Source of the DNA: Cloeon dipterum
Taxonomy: Eukaryota > Arthropoda > Insecta > Ephemeroptera > Baetidae
Length of the DNA: 64,000 nt
NCBI RefSeq assembly: GCF_949628265.1
Contig: NC_088789.1
Location: 25,971,883 to 26,035,882 of the forward strand
Reading direction: 5' to 3'
This document shows positions 24,620 through 37,168 of the stretch, piece after piece (within the stretch, counting starts at the first letter, position 1; each line of letters starts with the position of its first letter). Both the position numbers and the translations under genes were made by a program. The notes below the pieces were generated by a model. That model searched no databases, was not told the origin of the DNA, and saw nothing but the letters and a program-made list of their open reading frames with translations.

Positions 24620-26246
24620 ATGTAATTGGATCTGGGGCCTAACTTAATATCGTGCTACGGCGACAATGAGACTTTCCTCCTCTGCTAAGTGTCAGAAATG
24701 GGCGCCGCAGAAAGACGCAGTTCTGTGTATTTTTCATCGATGACAATTAATTTGCATAATGGAAGCTCCAGCAGCAGCGTCTATAAAGGGAGATTGAGTT
24801 TTCTTAATATGCGCATCAAAAGGCAATTTCTTTGATGGAAGAGATTCTTTCAAAGAGAAATGGAGTGGAAAGTGACGTGTTAGGAACTGATTGCATAAAT
24901 AAACTGAGAACCCCTTTGAGTAGTAAAGCGTGTAGTGCACATAAATGTGATTTAACGACTGACTGCGGCAAAATGTTGCCCGAGGGAGTCATTGGAAAAT
25001 TATGAATGCTGCGATGCAGGCGCAAATATTTAGTATAAAAAGTTGTGCTATTCAACAGCGAGTCATTTCCGTGAGAGGTAATTTCTATCTATCAAAAGGA
25101 TAGAAAAGTAATTTGTGTAAATTGAATGGCTTGATTTTCTGTAAAAAGCAAACAGAAAAGAGGCATAAAAACTTAATTATCCTCTTCAAAAGAAGATCTA
25201 AATCAAGGCAACTGCACTGTAGGAGTGATTTGGAAGTAAGCCTTTACTAACATAAGTACAGTTTTAGTTCAATTTAGGTTTTGTATCGATTGATGGGTGT
25301 TTGTTCAAGGCTCTGTACTCTGTAACTTTCATAAAATGCAACTGCGAAGAAAATAACTCCACATATTAAATAAATGATGAAATTTACTATAGTCAAAAAT
25401 TTTTTGGGCAATTATTTCACACTTTCAAAATAAAAGGAAATAATTTAATAAATTTAATCTGTTATTTATGAAAAATATTGCGATCAATCAATCAGCTACG
25501 AAAAAATTGGAGCAATTAAATAACGAGTTTTGGAAAGTAAAAAAGGCACATTGATCTATTCCTTTAAAAAAAGACATCAGATTGCTTCTAAATTATTTTT
25601 AAGCATTTCTCATGCGGATTTCATTCGTTTGGAGTCACTGAACAGTGCTCAAATTGAAAAACAATCTCCAGAAATGATTAATCAAGCATCCTGCCCTTCA
25701 CTTTTAGGTTTTACGAGGGTGTCGTCTCATTTCTTAAAGAATAACATCTCCCTCGGTTTGTTGTACAACATTTGTCCTTTTGTTGTTTTTAGTTGGATTG
25801 GCCCGTCATTCAGGGAACTAAAAGCAGCAACCAAACAAACAAGTTTTTTTGTGTGTGTGCTCTCGGCAGAAGGACTCGGGGCCAAGTTGCCGCGGCCAAT
25901 TTGGAAGGGGCAGCGAGATATGAATCACGTACGCGCCGGCGAGGGAAGCATCAAGCGGTCCGTCTTTGAGAAATAATCGGCCGAGCGCATAAATCCCAGG
26001 ACGCACACACAACCTGCAGAACTGACTACTCGACTTTTACGCTGACGCAAATCGATGCGCCGACTGAAATTGATTCGCGGCGCCGGCGACCGGGCGACGC
26101 CTGACGTGCCGGAAATTTCCTCGAATCCAACCACTCTCCGCGCTCTCGCGACGACTCCCTTTTTATTCATGAGCCCCATTGTTGTTGCTGTCCCCTGAGG
26201 CGAAAGAAATGGAATGAAATGTCTTTTTTCTTGTCTGTGTTGCGCA
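24620..26246. other. Upstream region of prohormone gene
   Basis: No supported coding exon. 25850-26180 is GC-rich and contains GCATAAATCC (25987-25996) in a TATA-like setting about 260 bp before the coding start. It may be a proximal promoter. The alternative is the distant candidate exon ending at 14018. Confidence 0.35.
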
Positions 26247-26258
26247 GAGCCAATAGCT

Positions 26259-29200
26259 ATGCAGCGAGTTTTACTGCTGCTGCTGGCCGTCGCGACATGG
26301 GACGCCTGGGCCGCGTCCATCCCTTTCGACGAGGGATCTGACAGCCTGAGAGGAGCCCTCGAGGCTTTGGACCGCAGACAACGAGCCCTCCAGCAGAGGC
26401 CGCAATACGTGCAAAGACAGCATGCCAACAGGTATGTTGCATTTTTTTTGCATATCTTAGAAAAATCTTTTAGTTTTTTTAACTCTTTCATAAATCGTGT
26501 GCATTTTTTTACTAAAATTAATAGTTTTAAAGCATTTTAACAATCCCAAGCCATTAAATCCGTTAAAATGTATCGTTTTGACCTAAATTTTCAATTCCTC
26601 TTTCTCGAACCTATAATTTAACTCATTAAAAGTTTTGACCGAAACTAATTAGAACTCTCCAAAGCGTAACGAACGGGAGAAAAATCTGTAAATTAGCCGC
26701 AAAAGCTGATTTTACTGGAAAAATCATGCTTTTACCGGTTGGCAACGAGGCTCTACAAAATTTTTCCTTGAATTGAACAAGATCAATAACCTGTTAATGG
26801 AAAATTCAGCGGGGAAAATTAAGCTTTTAAAAGGGTTCTTCTTACCTTTAAAGAGCGTTTAAATTCCAATCATTTTTCTCAAAGCAATCTTATTACATTT
26901 ACATTTTTTTTCTGCTGGATGACAAGTTTTGGTTTCTATACCCGAAGCCCCAGTTCAAGAGCGACTCATTTTTTCGCTTGTCAAATTACAATTTTATTAA
27001 TAGCAAACCAACATCCCCTAATTTTCCTGCGGTGATAATTTTTATTTTTTTATTCAGCTAATTTAAATTTCTTAAAATATTACTGAAATAAATTTGTGTT
27101 CGTTTCTATAATTTCAAAGGCAAATTTACTCATTGTTTCCATTGTAGAGGGAGTAATTTCATTCCAGCCATAATGTTATGCAAGTCTAAAGTATACTTTA
27201 GCTGCTTGCTTCACTATTTTCAAGACGGACCTAATTTTGTTAAGGCGTGAAAGCTGAAATAACTTCCTGAACTATACGATAAAAAAAGTTCTCCCCATTA
27301 CAAAATCAAAGGAAAACTTCTCGCAAATTGCCTGTTCTCCTATCACTTTTTGTTGGTTTTGCTGAAGATATTGCACAAATCAGAAATCTGTCAATTGCAA
27401 CTTAGTCAGAATTAATCTAGCTGACTTATTATTTAAGATTTTACCTTTTATCTAGAATTACGTTGCAACCTTCGCGTACCCAGGCGTTCATTCGGGTCGC
27501 AGGACAGAACTCCCCTGACTTTCCAAAAATAAATTTAAGAAAGCAAAATAAAAAAGCTCACAATCAGTGAAATATTGTTTCTCTCCACTCACTCTGCCAA
27601 ACTTGCGGGGTGTTAAGTCTGCGGACGTCTCCCAGTACACTATTGCACGTTGCTATCGCGTGGAGAAATAACTCTCGAGTGATCCAAGGGTTATTTCATT
27701 CATGGTTATATAGTGATGACGAGCGAAGGGTTTCGCCCGCCAGAAAACATGGCCGAGGGTATGTGAGTGACCAATAGTCTCACAACACTTTTACAAATGA
27801 CAATGAAACGCAGGTGGTCGACGACGAACTGCTTTAGACTGGGAAATTGATTCGCCCCCCAGAAAGATTACTTTTGCTATTGAAATAATTCTGACACAAA
27901 GGGCGTTGAGGATTTCCGGGGAGATTACTTATTACTTTGTGCAGGTGAAAAATAAGTATTGTTAGAAATAGCGCTTTTGATCGAAATCCATTGTGGTATA
28001 CTTATTGTTAATATGGAATATTATTGGAAATAAAGTGTTTGGAAATTTCCATTGGGGTTGCGGTGCCATAAAAGATTCACAAATCAAACCTCACATTCGC
28101 GCTCATTTTATCAGTTATACACAATGCAGTTTTGTATAATATAGTAAGCTGGAAATAAAAGTTACCAAAGTTCTTGGAGGACTTCTAATCAAAATAAAAT
28201 TCGTGCATAAATCAGCCCATTCACTGGTCTAAGATCTAATCTCGTCCTGAATAGGCTCCCGCGGGATAAGAAGGACAACGACGGAGAAGACGACTCGGTG
28301 GAGCTCATCAACGACGACGGTCAGCCGGAGGACATCGGGTAAGCGCGTGCATGCTTTAATAGTATTATGGCCGGCCGCTTTGCATAATGGCCAGCAAGTC
28401 GCGTGGTGCGTCCATTAGCCGGGCCGTTGCAGAAAGTTGGTTCTATCGGTTTATGACCAGACCATTTATTTTCTGCTTTGTAGCTATGGTTACCAGCGCG
28501 AACGTCAACCGGGAAAGTTGTCGCCGGAGCAGCTGAAGCAGGCCATGTTGGCCGTGCTTGGAGATCAAGGTAGGCACTCTTACTCACTCACACACACGCA
28601 CACATTCGACGAAGTATTATTTGGCCTCTCTGTGTTTGCCATTCCTCTCACACTCTCGGGGAGAAACTCTTCAGGCACTGCAAAAGCTTAGAAAGTAAAA
28701 CAGATGATGGGAAATGGGAATCGTGAGCCTCATGTTACACCCACAAAAGGTGCTCGCACAAAAATGTTAACAAGTGTTCCAAACCAGATAGAAGTCTCAT
28801 TCTCCCTCTTACGATCGATGTTATCAGAAGTTTTGCAAAATTTGTTGTGAAATAAGGGAGCATGCATGGTTCTTTTGAAAGCAGCGCACATAGCTTTGCT
28901 CTTTCTCTCAAGGCCTCGATAACGTGACGTGCGCGGGCACGTGTGCATGTTGAAAAACATTAGATGCAGTAAGTTTGATTACTTTGCATTCCGTAAACAA
29001 CAGTTGCTTGAATTCCCGCGGATAAATTCTGCACAGCAGATAAGAAAGTTTCAAGTGAATAATTTCCCGTGTTTTTTTTTTTCGATGGTTTAGAGCCTTC
29101 CAATTTTCTTTTTGTTGCTTCTTTTGCATTTCAGAAATGAATAAAAATCTTTTTTATGTTAAACTCACTGGTTCAGCCCATCTCATTGTCAGAAGAACGT

Positions 29201-30031
29201 TTTATTGTTTGCGTGACTATGTAGTTTCTGCTTGTTTTTTTTGCTATATCATGCATTGACAAACGGAATGTGAATAAAGACCTAGAGAGACAGGCGGAGT
29301 AATTAAGTCGCCAAAACGTTTTTTGCTCCCATTAAAACCCCATGTTTAATTCCTCTGTTTAACGATCTACTTGCAGCAAAAGATTTTTTTCTATCAATTA
29401 ATAAAAACGCAGAAAACCCATTAAAAGTCGATTAAAATCGCTTTAATTGCTAATAAAAATACGCAAATTGGAGGCAAAAGCCACGGTTTTTGCAGCTCCA
29501 ATTCGCAATTAACTCATTTTAAATCCACTTTGAATACATATAAATGCTGGATATACCGATTCTTTAGCTGCAAGTAGACACTTAATTAATCATGCAGTGT
29601 CACGCGTGACGGCAGCAGAACAAAAAGCAATATACGAGTGGCATCGAACATTCATGGGTTCTTACTGGAGGAAATGCTTTCACCGACTCTTTTTATTCCG
29701 CTCGTCTCTACTGAAGGTCTCTCAATATGAATAAATTATTCACTCCCATTTCAATAGTGAGAACAGTAAACAAAATATTTTTTAGCGCATGATTGTAGTG
29801 AGTTTTTCTTCAAGAATGCTCACAATCAGTAGCTATACGGAACCTGAAATCAGGGCACCGACGCAAATTGCGATTTCTAGGAAATAAATATCAAAAGAAA
29901 CGATCTGTGTTCTTGTTAGAGCTCCGCGTGTACTAATTGGAGAGCTGTCGGCAACATTTCCCATTAGCGTTCAGTCAAAGAAAACGGGAAAGAGTTGTTT
30001 TTGCTGGGGAGTGTAACAAAGCAGAAACGGA

Positions 30032-30087
<56 letters not shown>

Positions 30088-33000
30088 TTGTAGACACAAC
30101 AGGGGGAAACAAACGAGACGTGTGTATGTGTGTGTGCCCTGTCAACAAGGTCTCCCGCGGCCGCGCGCGCCGCAAATTGAGAGGCGATATATCCCTTTGT
30201 CATTGCAGTGTGTGTTTTCCATTCCATTTGCTGTCCGTCCGTCCCGTCCGTGGTGTTTTCTCTAGAGAAATAATTGCAGACGACGAGCCGGACAACGAGG
30301 GCGAGGACTACAGTGACGATGAGGAAAAGCGCGGAGCGCCCGCCTCCATGTTCCGCGAACGCAACCAGCAAATCAAGCAGCACCACCGCAAACGAACCTC
30401 CGACTCGACGGCCGAGGAGGAGCGCAAGTACCGCCACCTGCTCGCCGCCCTCTGGGACAAGTACCAGGCCGAGGAGCAACAGGTAATGTTAAAATCACGC
30501 CCCGCCACGCCGGGACACTCGCGATTTTTCGCCGCCCCCGCCCCCGCCGCCGCAGACGCAAATGAGATTATGCAAATGCCGACGAGATGCGGGCGGCGGA
30601 TACCGAGAAGTCGCGTTTGCAGCTGTCTCACCATTTGCATAATGGCTTTTGTGGCGGAAAACTTATATACGAATGCGCTCTGGGGTCGGGCAGACGGATG
30701 GCTGCGCACTTTTCAACTTGTAATTGGGTTCGGGCGTGAGTTTCATTGGAGCGCAAACAAAACCAAAATTGATTACGACGAAGGGTTGCTTGTTTCTCCA
30801 GACGCCGAGCAGATATTATGATTCACGCCCGAGAAACTTCTCCATGGCGTGAAAACTCGAGTTTGCAAACAACTTACTTGTAGTGAAGCTTTACAGAAAA
30901 TTTGTGATAAAATCCTTTTTACCTTAACTTGAAATACTATCTAAAAGTTAGGAAAAGGCTCAATAATTCCCAGGTTATGCAATTTAAATTTTTTAGAAAA
31001 TCGGCTCCCTACTGTAAAATCACGATTCATTTCACAATTTAGTGAATTTATCCTCCAAATTCGCGACGAGAGGGATCGAAATCAAGGGAAAATAAATCAT
31101 GACGACATTTAATTTTTCGAGGAATTTGGAAAAATCTTAAATTTAACTGTTCTTCTGTCCTGACTTCATTATTGCACATAGATGAGGATAAATATTGCTA
31201 AATTTCCCACAGAATAGACTCAATAAACCACATGCTTAAGCCAAGAATGCAAATTTTTCAGATTCAATTTATTGAATCATTCCCTCCAACACAATTTAGC
31301 CTATATTAAATGTGTCAGCAACTTTTAAAATAGAAAAATGAGTACCATTTCAGTTTTTTCCATGTCATAATTAAATGCAACTCATTCGAGCGATGATAAT
31401 GATAATAAAACGCTAAAGATAGGATTTTGTTTCTGCTCGCGGTGCAGATAAACACCCACAGTCAGCGCCAAGGCTGATATGGCGATGATTAATGGCTTTC
31501 ATTATGGCACACACGCTATTGATTTTCGCGCTCGACTCTTTATTTGAGCAGCGGAAAAGTGCGGAGTAAGGCGTCGTAATCACCATTAACGCTGAAAGAT
31601 TAATGGTCTTACAGGGAAATTTATTTTGCGGATGCGCAGTGACAATTTATTTATGGTGCAGCACTTCAAACTTCTGCAGACTAGAGACCAAGGCTATTTA
31701 TTCCCTTCAAGCCTCGCCACGATGAATTTATTTGCTAATTTTATTATATCAACTAGGTCAGTTTAAAAATTGATTATATACAAGGAGATCTCTCTAAATA
31801 ATTCAATTTCTAACTAACACAATTTTTTATGGCTCGCAGGAAGCAAAACGGCAGGGTGGAGACTACGGCTATGAAGGCTACGACTTTTACAACTCGCCCA
31901 TGGCCTGGGGCTCAAGCCACTTTGACGGAGTGAAGCGCAACTACGGCTATAACGAAGGCTACGACATGTACAACTCGCCGATGGCATGGGGCGACGGCCA
32001 CTTTGAGGGCTACAAGAAGCGCAGCGCCGAGGACGACCCCTGGTACCCTGCCTATAACCGGCTGCCCAACAAGCGGATCACCCTGAGGAAGCGTAGCTCA
32101 AGCCCACCATTGCACCAGGAAACCGACGAGAAGACCAAGGCCGAGTTGGCGGAGATTTTCGACAAGAAGCAGCCGTCCAACAGCGTCAACCACAAGCAGA
32201 CGCCGGTGACCACTGTCAAGCCTGTGGCCAGCATCAGCACAGAAAAGCCGCAACAGGTGATTTTAAATTAAAATCTCGGAAAGGAAATCTCAATACGCAT
32301 GAAATGGTATTTTATCGTAGTATTTTTATTCAAATTTAGTTGATTTTAAAATATGTTTTAGAAAATTTAGTCTTTTAATCTTCTAATCATTTTAAAATTT
32401 TAAAAAAGCTTGATGATCAGATTCACAGTTGCACAGCTTGTGTTTGAGTGGTATTTATTTATTAATTGAAAAGCCGAAGGCAAATAAAACTTTCGCATAA
32501 ATAAAGTTTTTTCGATTTTAATATTTTTGTGTTTTTTACCAACCAGAAGGTGATCAAGAAGAAGTCTGTGGACTGGAGCCAGTACTTTGGCATGGACAAG
32601 CGAAGGAGTCTGGACGAGATGGACGACGACGAGAGGAAAATGATGGAGCGCTACTACCGCACCTTCGCCCTGGCCACCACCCTGAAGCGGAAGCGCAGCA
32701 CCCCGATTACCGTGCAGAGCGGCGATCCCAAGCTGGACGACATGGAGCACAAACTGAGGGTCATGGAGGACCTCATCGTGGACGAGGCGGTCAAGTACAC
32801 CGGCGCCCACCAGGGCACTGACGACCCCGTAGATGTGAAGAAAGTCAAGGTTTGAATTTTAGAATTTTTTTCCACGACGTCGGGATTAAAAAATCTTATG
32901 CGCGCAACATTTATTTATTTTTTAATTAATCATACCAATTGAAAATTTCACTTGAAAATATATAAATTATATTATATCAGCCGTTATTCAAATTGAAAAT

Positions 33001-33645
33001 CAACAGAAAATAAAACAACCTCTTTTATTTATATAGAAATGCCAGTTGTTAGCAAACCAACATATTTATTTGAGAACAGCGGGGGCCAGATTCGTGCGAC
33101 GCGCAGATATGGCATCCGTGGAGTATGGCGCGAAAAAACGGTCACGTGAAAATGCGCGAAAAGAACCAAGTTTTTGTCTATATTTTGACATAATTTGCAT
33201 TACTTGTACTAATTGTGTCTTTTGGATCATGACACTCGTACGGGAATCCAAAGAGAGCTTTTTGTTTCCCACATTCGGACGCCATCTTGGATCTGCGCAG
33301 TGGGAACCAATTTTTTCGCACATCTGGACCCCGCTGTTTGAGAAATTTCGTTATTTTAAATTCTTATAATATCAGGTCCTGCGGGAACTGTTATTTGTTT
33401 TTTCACCCTCCAGCAAATTAAGTTTGCTCAGACTAAACTTTATAATTTGGCCTTTTGTTCTCAGGACCAAGTTTTAAAGCAATTAGCCGCAGCATACAGT
33501 TTGGAAAAAATGAGGCAGGGCCTTGCTGAGTTCCGCTCAAGTTTGAATGAGAATTCTGAGGAGAAAAGGTAAAAGTCATCGCTCAAAACTTTCCCAATTT
33601 AAATATTTATACAAATTCACAATTTACAGGTCCATTCGGAAGTAA
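26259..33645 (+). CDS. Secreted dibasic-rich prohormone (granin/neuropeptide-precursor-like)
   Basis: Predicted 461-residue secretory precursor, presumably cleaved by prohormone convertases in neuroendocrine granules. Exons: 26259-26431, 28255-28338, 28484-28569, 30280-30482, 31840-32256, 32547-32849, 33465-33568, 33630-33645; phases close perfectly. Residues 1-19 form a hydrophobic signal peptide (MQRVLLLLLAVATWDAWAA). The rest is charged, acidic and rich in KR, KKR, RKR and KRR sites. Residues 187-213 and 216-240 are tandem peptides sharing GYDxYNSPMAWGxxHF, each followed by a basic pair. A third candidate, SVDWSQYFGMD, lies at 328-338 between KKK and KRR. The ATG sits 12 bp after a strong acceptor (TTGCGCAG), so a non-coding first exon exists upstream. 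AATAAA is at 33968. I recognise the architecture but cannot name the peptide family with certainty. Confidence 0.85.
26432..28254. other. Prohormone intron 1
   Basis: 1.8 kb of AT-rich intron with no gene or element recognised. Splice borders are CAACAG|GTATGT and CTGAATAG|GCTCCC. Confidence 0.5.
30035..30083. repeat. (CT)n microsatellite, 49 bp, in prohormone intron 3
   Basis: Uninterrupted CT repeat about 200 bp before the exon 4 acceptor (TAATTGCAG). A short GT-rich run follows at 30118-30135. Confidence 0.98.
30885..31290 (+). repeat. Dispersed ~400-bp AT-rich repeat in prohormone intron 4
   Basis: Shares AAGCTTTACAGAAAATTTGTG-type sequence, CCCAGGTT and AATCTTAAATTTAACTGTTC with copies at 57585-58010 and 39540-40620. 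Non-coding; terminal structure not clear. Confidence 0.6.
33077..33336 (+). mobile_element. hAT-type MITE, copy C (260 bp)
   Basis: Starts CAGCGGGGGCCAGATTCG and ends CATCTGGACCCCGCTG. It is flanked by an exact 8-bp target duplication, TTTGAGAA (33069-33076 and 33337-33344). It lies in intron 6 of the prohormone gene, in the transcribed orientation opposite to copy A. Confidence 0.92.
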
Positions 33646-35273
33646 TTTATTAATTGGTGGGGATTTACGACGTTTAAACAACAAAATTTAAGTAAGTATG
33701 AGACCTTTTTTCGCAACATGCGAGCTTCAACGTAACAAAAAAAAAAAATGACAGATTGGATCAACTGCGGGCGCAGAGTTGCTGACGACGAGAGTTTTAC
33801 AAGTGTCGCACACGCTGACGAGGTCGTCTTTCAAGTGCAACGCTAAAACCAACCCCCAGCGTGATTTTAGAGTGCAAGAGACGACCTCCTGAGAGATGCT
33901 CCACTTGTAAATTGGATTCTGACCGCGATATTTTGAAACTCTTCAACAGGCACACGTCTAAATTTTGAATAAAAGGTCATTGTGTCTTTAACCAAAGTGT
34001 ACTGTTAAATTTAAACGGCTATAGCTCCCTTCTCTATAGGTGTTCCGATTCTCTATTCAAAACCATTCTATTAAAAAATGCATTCATGAAAAAGGAATAA
34101 CTTGGTGTCTTTTGGTGAATGTGTACATATAACTTATGTGCTTTAACCAAAGTGTAATTCAGTGAATTAATTATAAATGGATTGTTATGCATGTGCTTTC
34201 GAGATTGTTCCTTCTCGCATTTGGTACTATATATAGAATATTCTACATCAGATACCCTTATTACATTGATATACGCTTGCGTTTTAAAGCAGAGATAACG
34301 ATATAAAAATAGACAGCAATATACACAACTATTTTTGACGTATTTGGATTATTTAGTTTAACTTTAAGACATGATGGTCAACAATAATTGTATATTTTCG
34401 TAATTGGCGCATTTTGAGTGGCTGAACCATGAATCTGAATGTTAATTTCTAACCCTTTCAGCTCATTATAAAAGAATGTTGTGCGCGCAAATTCATAAAA
34501 AAAATACAGGAGAATGACATGAATCATGACAATAAAAGAGATGTTCAACACACAAAAGCGGTAGCTTACCAAGTGACATTTTGGTTAAATCCCGCACAGC
34601 TATTTCATTTGGAAATGATTTTGAAATAAATGTGCATGTTTATCCAAATCTGAGAATGAAATAAAGTTATTCGCCGTCGAAAATCTGTCAAGAGAGGAAA
34701 ATAAAGAAACACACACACTCGCCCATGATAATGTTGAATCCCTTTAAAATTCTATATTTAATGTAATATTATAACGACGTACTCAAAATCTGTGTACAAG
34801 TGAAGCCTGATGAAGCAGAGCAACAATGGAAAAAGAATTAATAAAAATTTGATCTCATAAAAGAGCACCGAAATTTTTAATTAATATATCAACAAAAAAT
34901 CCTTTGCTTTTGAAGTTTTAACCGATTTAAAATTTACCTGCTGCAAAAGAAATTCAGCATTGTTTGTAACTTAATTAGATATTTCGCAACAATTGCTGTA
35001 GAGAAAAAAAAGTCTTGGTAAAATAGTTTGTTTCTTATTGTGATAATCAGCTCTATATCAGAATTGAGATTAGTCAGGCGCGGAGACGATTGGCACACGC
35101 ACAATAAAACAAAATCGAGTCGCGAGAGGCTTCGGTATCTTATCTCTATATAGCTTTTAGGTGATACCAGCTCACATCTTTCACTTATTGCAACAAACGA
35201 AAGAGGTGAACTGCTCCTCTGACAGGGATTCCGAGCTGAATTCGCTGCAAATTGACAGCACCAGGCCGGCGAG
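33646..35273. other. Prohormone 3' UTR and intergenic spacer
   Basis: AATAAA at 33968-33973 is a plausible poly(A) signal for the prohormone. The rest up to the scramblase start has no recognised gene. A minus-strand frame at 34934-35341 overlaps the scramblase first exon and looks like chance. Confidence 0.45.
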
Positions 35274-37168
35274 ATGCCCCTTCCGGAGTTCAGCGGTAAC
35301 ATCAGTGACTTGGGGTATGAAGATCGCGCATTTTCCGTCAACGATTTGACGCCTCCGCCATCAGAAGCAGGTCAGTGAGCTGCTTATCTTGTCAAATATC
35401 TTTGTATATTTCTTCTCGCCCTAATAAAAACATGATTTCTATGTGATTAATATCTATATTCAAGCTTTGGAAAATGTCTTCTAGATTTAGTACGCGAGAG
35501 AAATGCTGAAATGAGTGGCCCCCCGATAACATTGCAGCCAAGGAGGAATTCGAGCGTCTCTGGCGACGACACAAGCGAGGGACACTCGAGATCGACTGGA
35601 GTAGCGACCAGTGAGCCAAATTCTAGGTGTACCGGGAGGAGCAGCGGAGTAAAATTAACTGTTTTACAGTTGAGGGCAATGCCTGGTCCATGTCCAACAT
35701 TAGCAGATACGTCCCATTGCAGGGTTTGGACTTTCTGCTGCCTGTTGACTACGTCTTCATCCAGCAAACTATCGAATTACTCGACCGTATGATGATTTAT
35801 TTTTATTTAAAAAATATTTTATTAGGCTGAGATCTTGAATTTAACTCTATTTCCCCTCAATAAGAAAAGATGCACACATAACGAATTTAATGCCTCACTT
35901 TCAATTAGATTAAAGCTATTTTTACACCACTTATCGCGCAAGTTTTTAACTGAAAAATCAGGACAAAATCTTAGCATTATTTTTTCCTCATTATGCACAC
36001 AAATAGAAACAAATAGCAAGTAAATATGTTAAAATTAAATTAAATTTGTGTCTAATTAATTAAATTTGAATTTCAGTGCTATCATCAGTAGAGACTGAAA
36101 ACAGATATTTAGTGAAAACTCGATCCGGCGAGACGATTTTCGTGGCGGCCGAGCAGTCGTCGCAGTCGCAGCGCCAATGTTGCGGCGCCTCCAGAGCGTT
36201 CAACATGCGCCTCTTCGACCTGAACAGACGGGAGGCTCTGTCCTTCCAAAGGTTCCTTGGCACTTCCTTGTGCTGCTTTCCCTGTTGCCTTCAGGTATTA
36301 AAAAAATTAATCAGTGATTGAACAGTTGATTCAAATTCTGTGCAAAATTAAATGTCATAATATTAGTTTTTGCAATGATTTTATTTTTAAAAAAATGTAA
36401 ATTAAAGATGAATTGGATTTCTTCCAAGTAAGAATAATTGAGAAACCTTTGGTATGTTTGCGTCTGAAATATCCTATTAATTTAAAGTATTAAGCTGCTC
36501 TCTTTGAATAAAAATCACTTTCCAGCATCGTAACAGTAAAATTTAATAATTTTAATTTATATTTTATTATTTAAATTAATGCTGTTGATTGTCTAGATTC
36601 GTATGGAAAAATTATTAGCCAATTACGCCAATTAAGAAAAGTTAATTTATTTTTTTAACCTTTTTCATTTCAGCGTCTAGATATTTTCGTGCCAGGCGGC
36701 AGGATTGTCGGCCGCGTCCAGCAGGAGTGGACAATGATGATTCCCGAGTTCTTCATCCAGGATTTGAACGGACAGGTCGTGTACAGGCTTCAGGGTCCGA
36801 ACGTCTGCGGCTGCTTTATGTTCAGAGACAGCGATTTCAAGGCAAATTAGAACCGCATTTCTATTTAAATTCTTATCAATTTTATTATTCTAATTTCAGA
36901 TAATGACTAAAGACGGTTACACGCAAATTGGCACCATCTCGCACGGTTGGGATGACTTCTTGCACGCGTATACCCTGAGCATCACCTTTCCGCCAAACGC
37001 CACTGTCGAGCTGAAGGCGGTTTTAATCGGAGCTGCTTTTTTGCTTGTATGCATTTTGTTTTTGAAAGCAATAACGGCTCTAACATAATGATTCAATTTC
37101 AGCAATATCTCTACTTTTTGAGATCGAAAACGAAGAGCTGGATGAGATTCTGCCGTGTGAGATGCTGA
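35274..37168 (+). CDS. Phospholipid scramblase (PLSCR family)
   Basis: Membrane protein of the PLSCR/Tubby-like superfamily, implicated in calcium-dependent lipid movement between leaflets. Seven exons: 35274-35370, 35485-35610, 35670-35786, 36077-36294, 36674-36841, 36900-37046, 37103-37168; 312 residues. After a variable polar N-terminus come LQGLDFLLPVDYVFIQQTIELL, a GETIFVAAE strand, a Cys cluster ending CCFPCCLQ (palmitoylation-type), the core WTMMIPEFFIQDLNGQ, and the C-terminal ELKAVLIGAAFLLQYLYFL helix that is the usual membrane anchor. These match the order of vertebrate PLSCR. Intron 2 is only 59 bp. Intron 5 uses a GC donor (TTCAAG|GCAAAT); read-through would stop after two codons, so it must be spliced. 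AATAAA is at 37363. The start is the first ATG giving consistent phase. Confidence 0.92.

Noticed and set aside
29937-30821. 294-codon open frame on plus and 171-codon frame on minus around prohormone exon 4
   Set aside because: The long frames come from reading through the CT microsatellite and from intron retention; the real exon is only 30280-30482, supported by splice sites and phase.
35511-35792. 93-codon plus-strand frame over scramblase exons 2-3
   Set aside because: It reads through a 59-bp intron in the wrong frame; the conserved scramblase sequence after the intron is in another frame.
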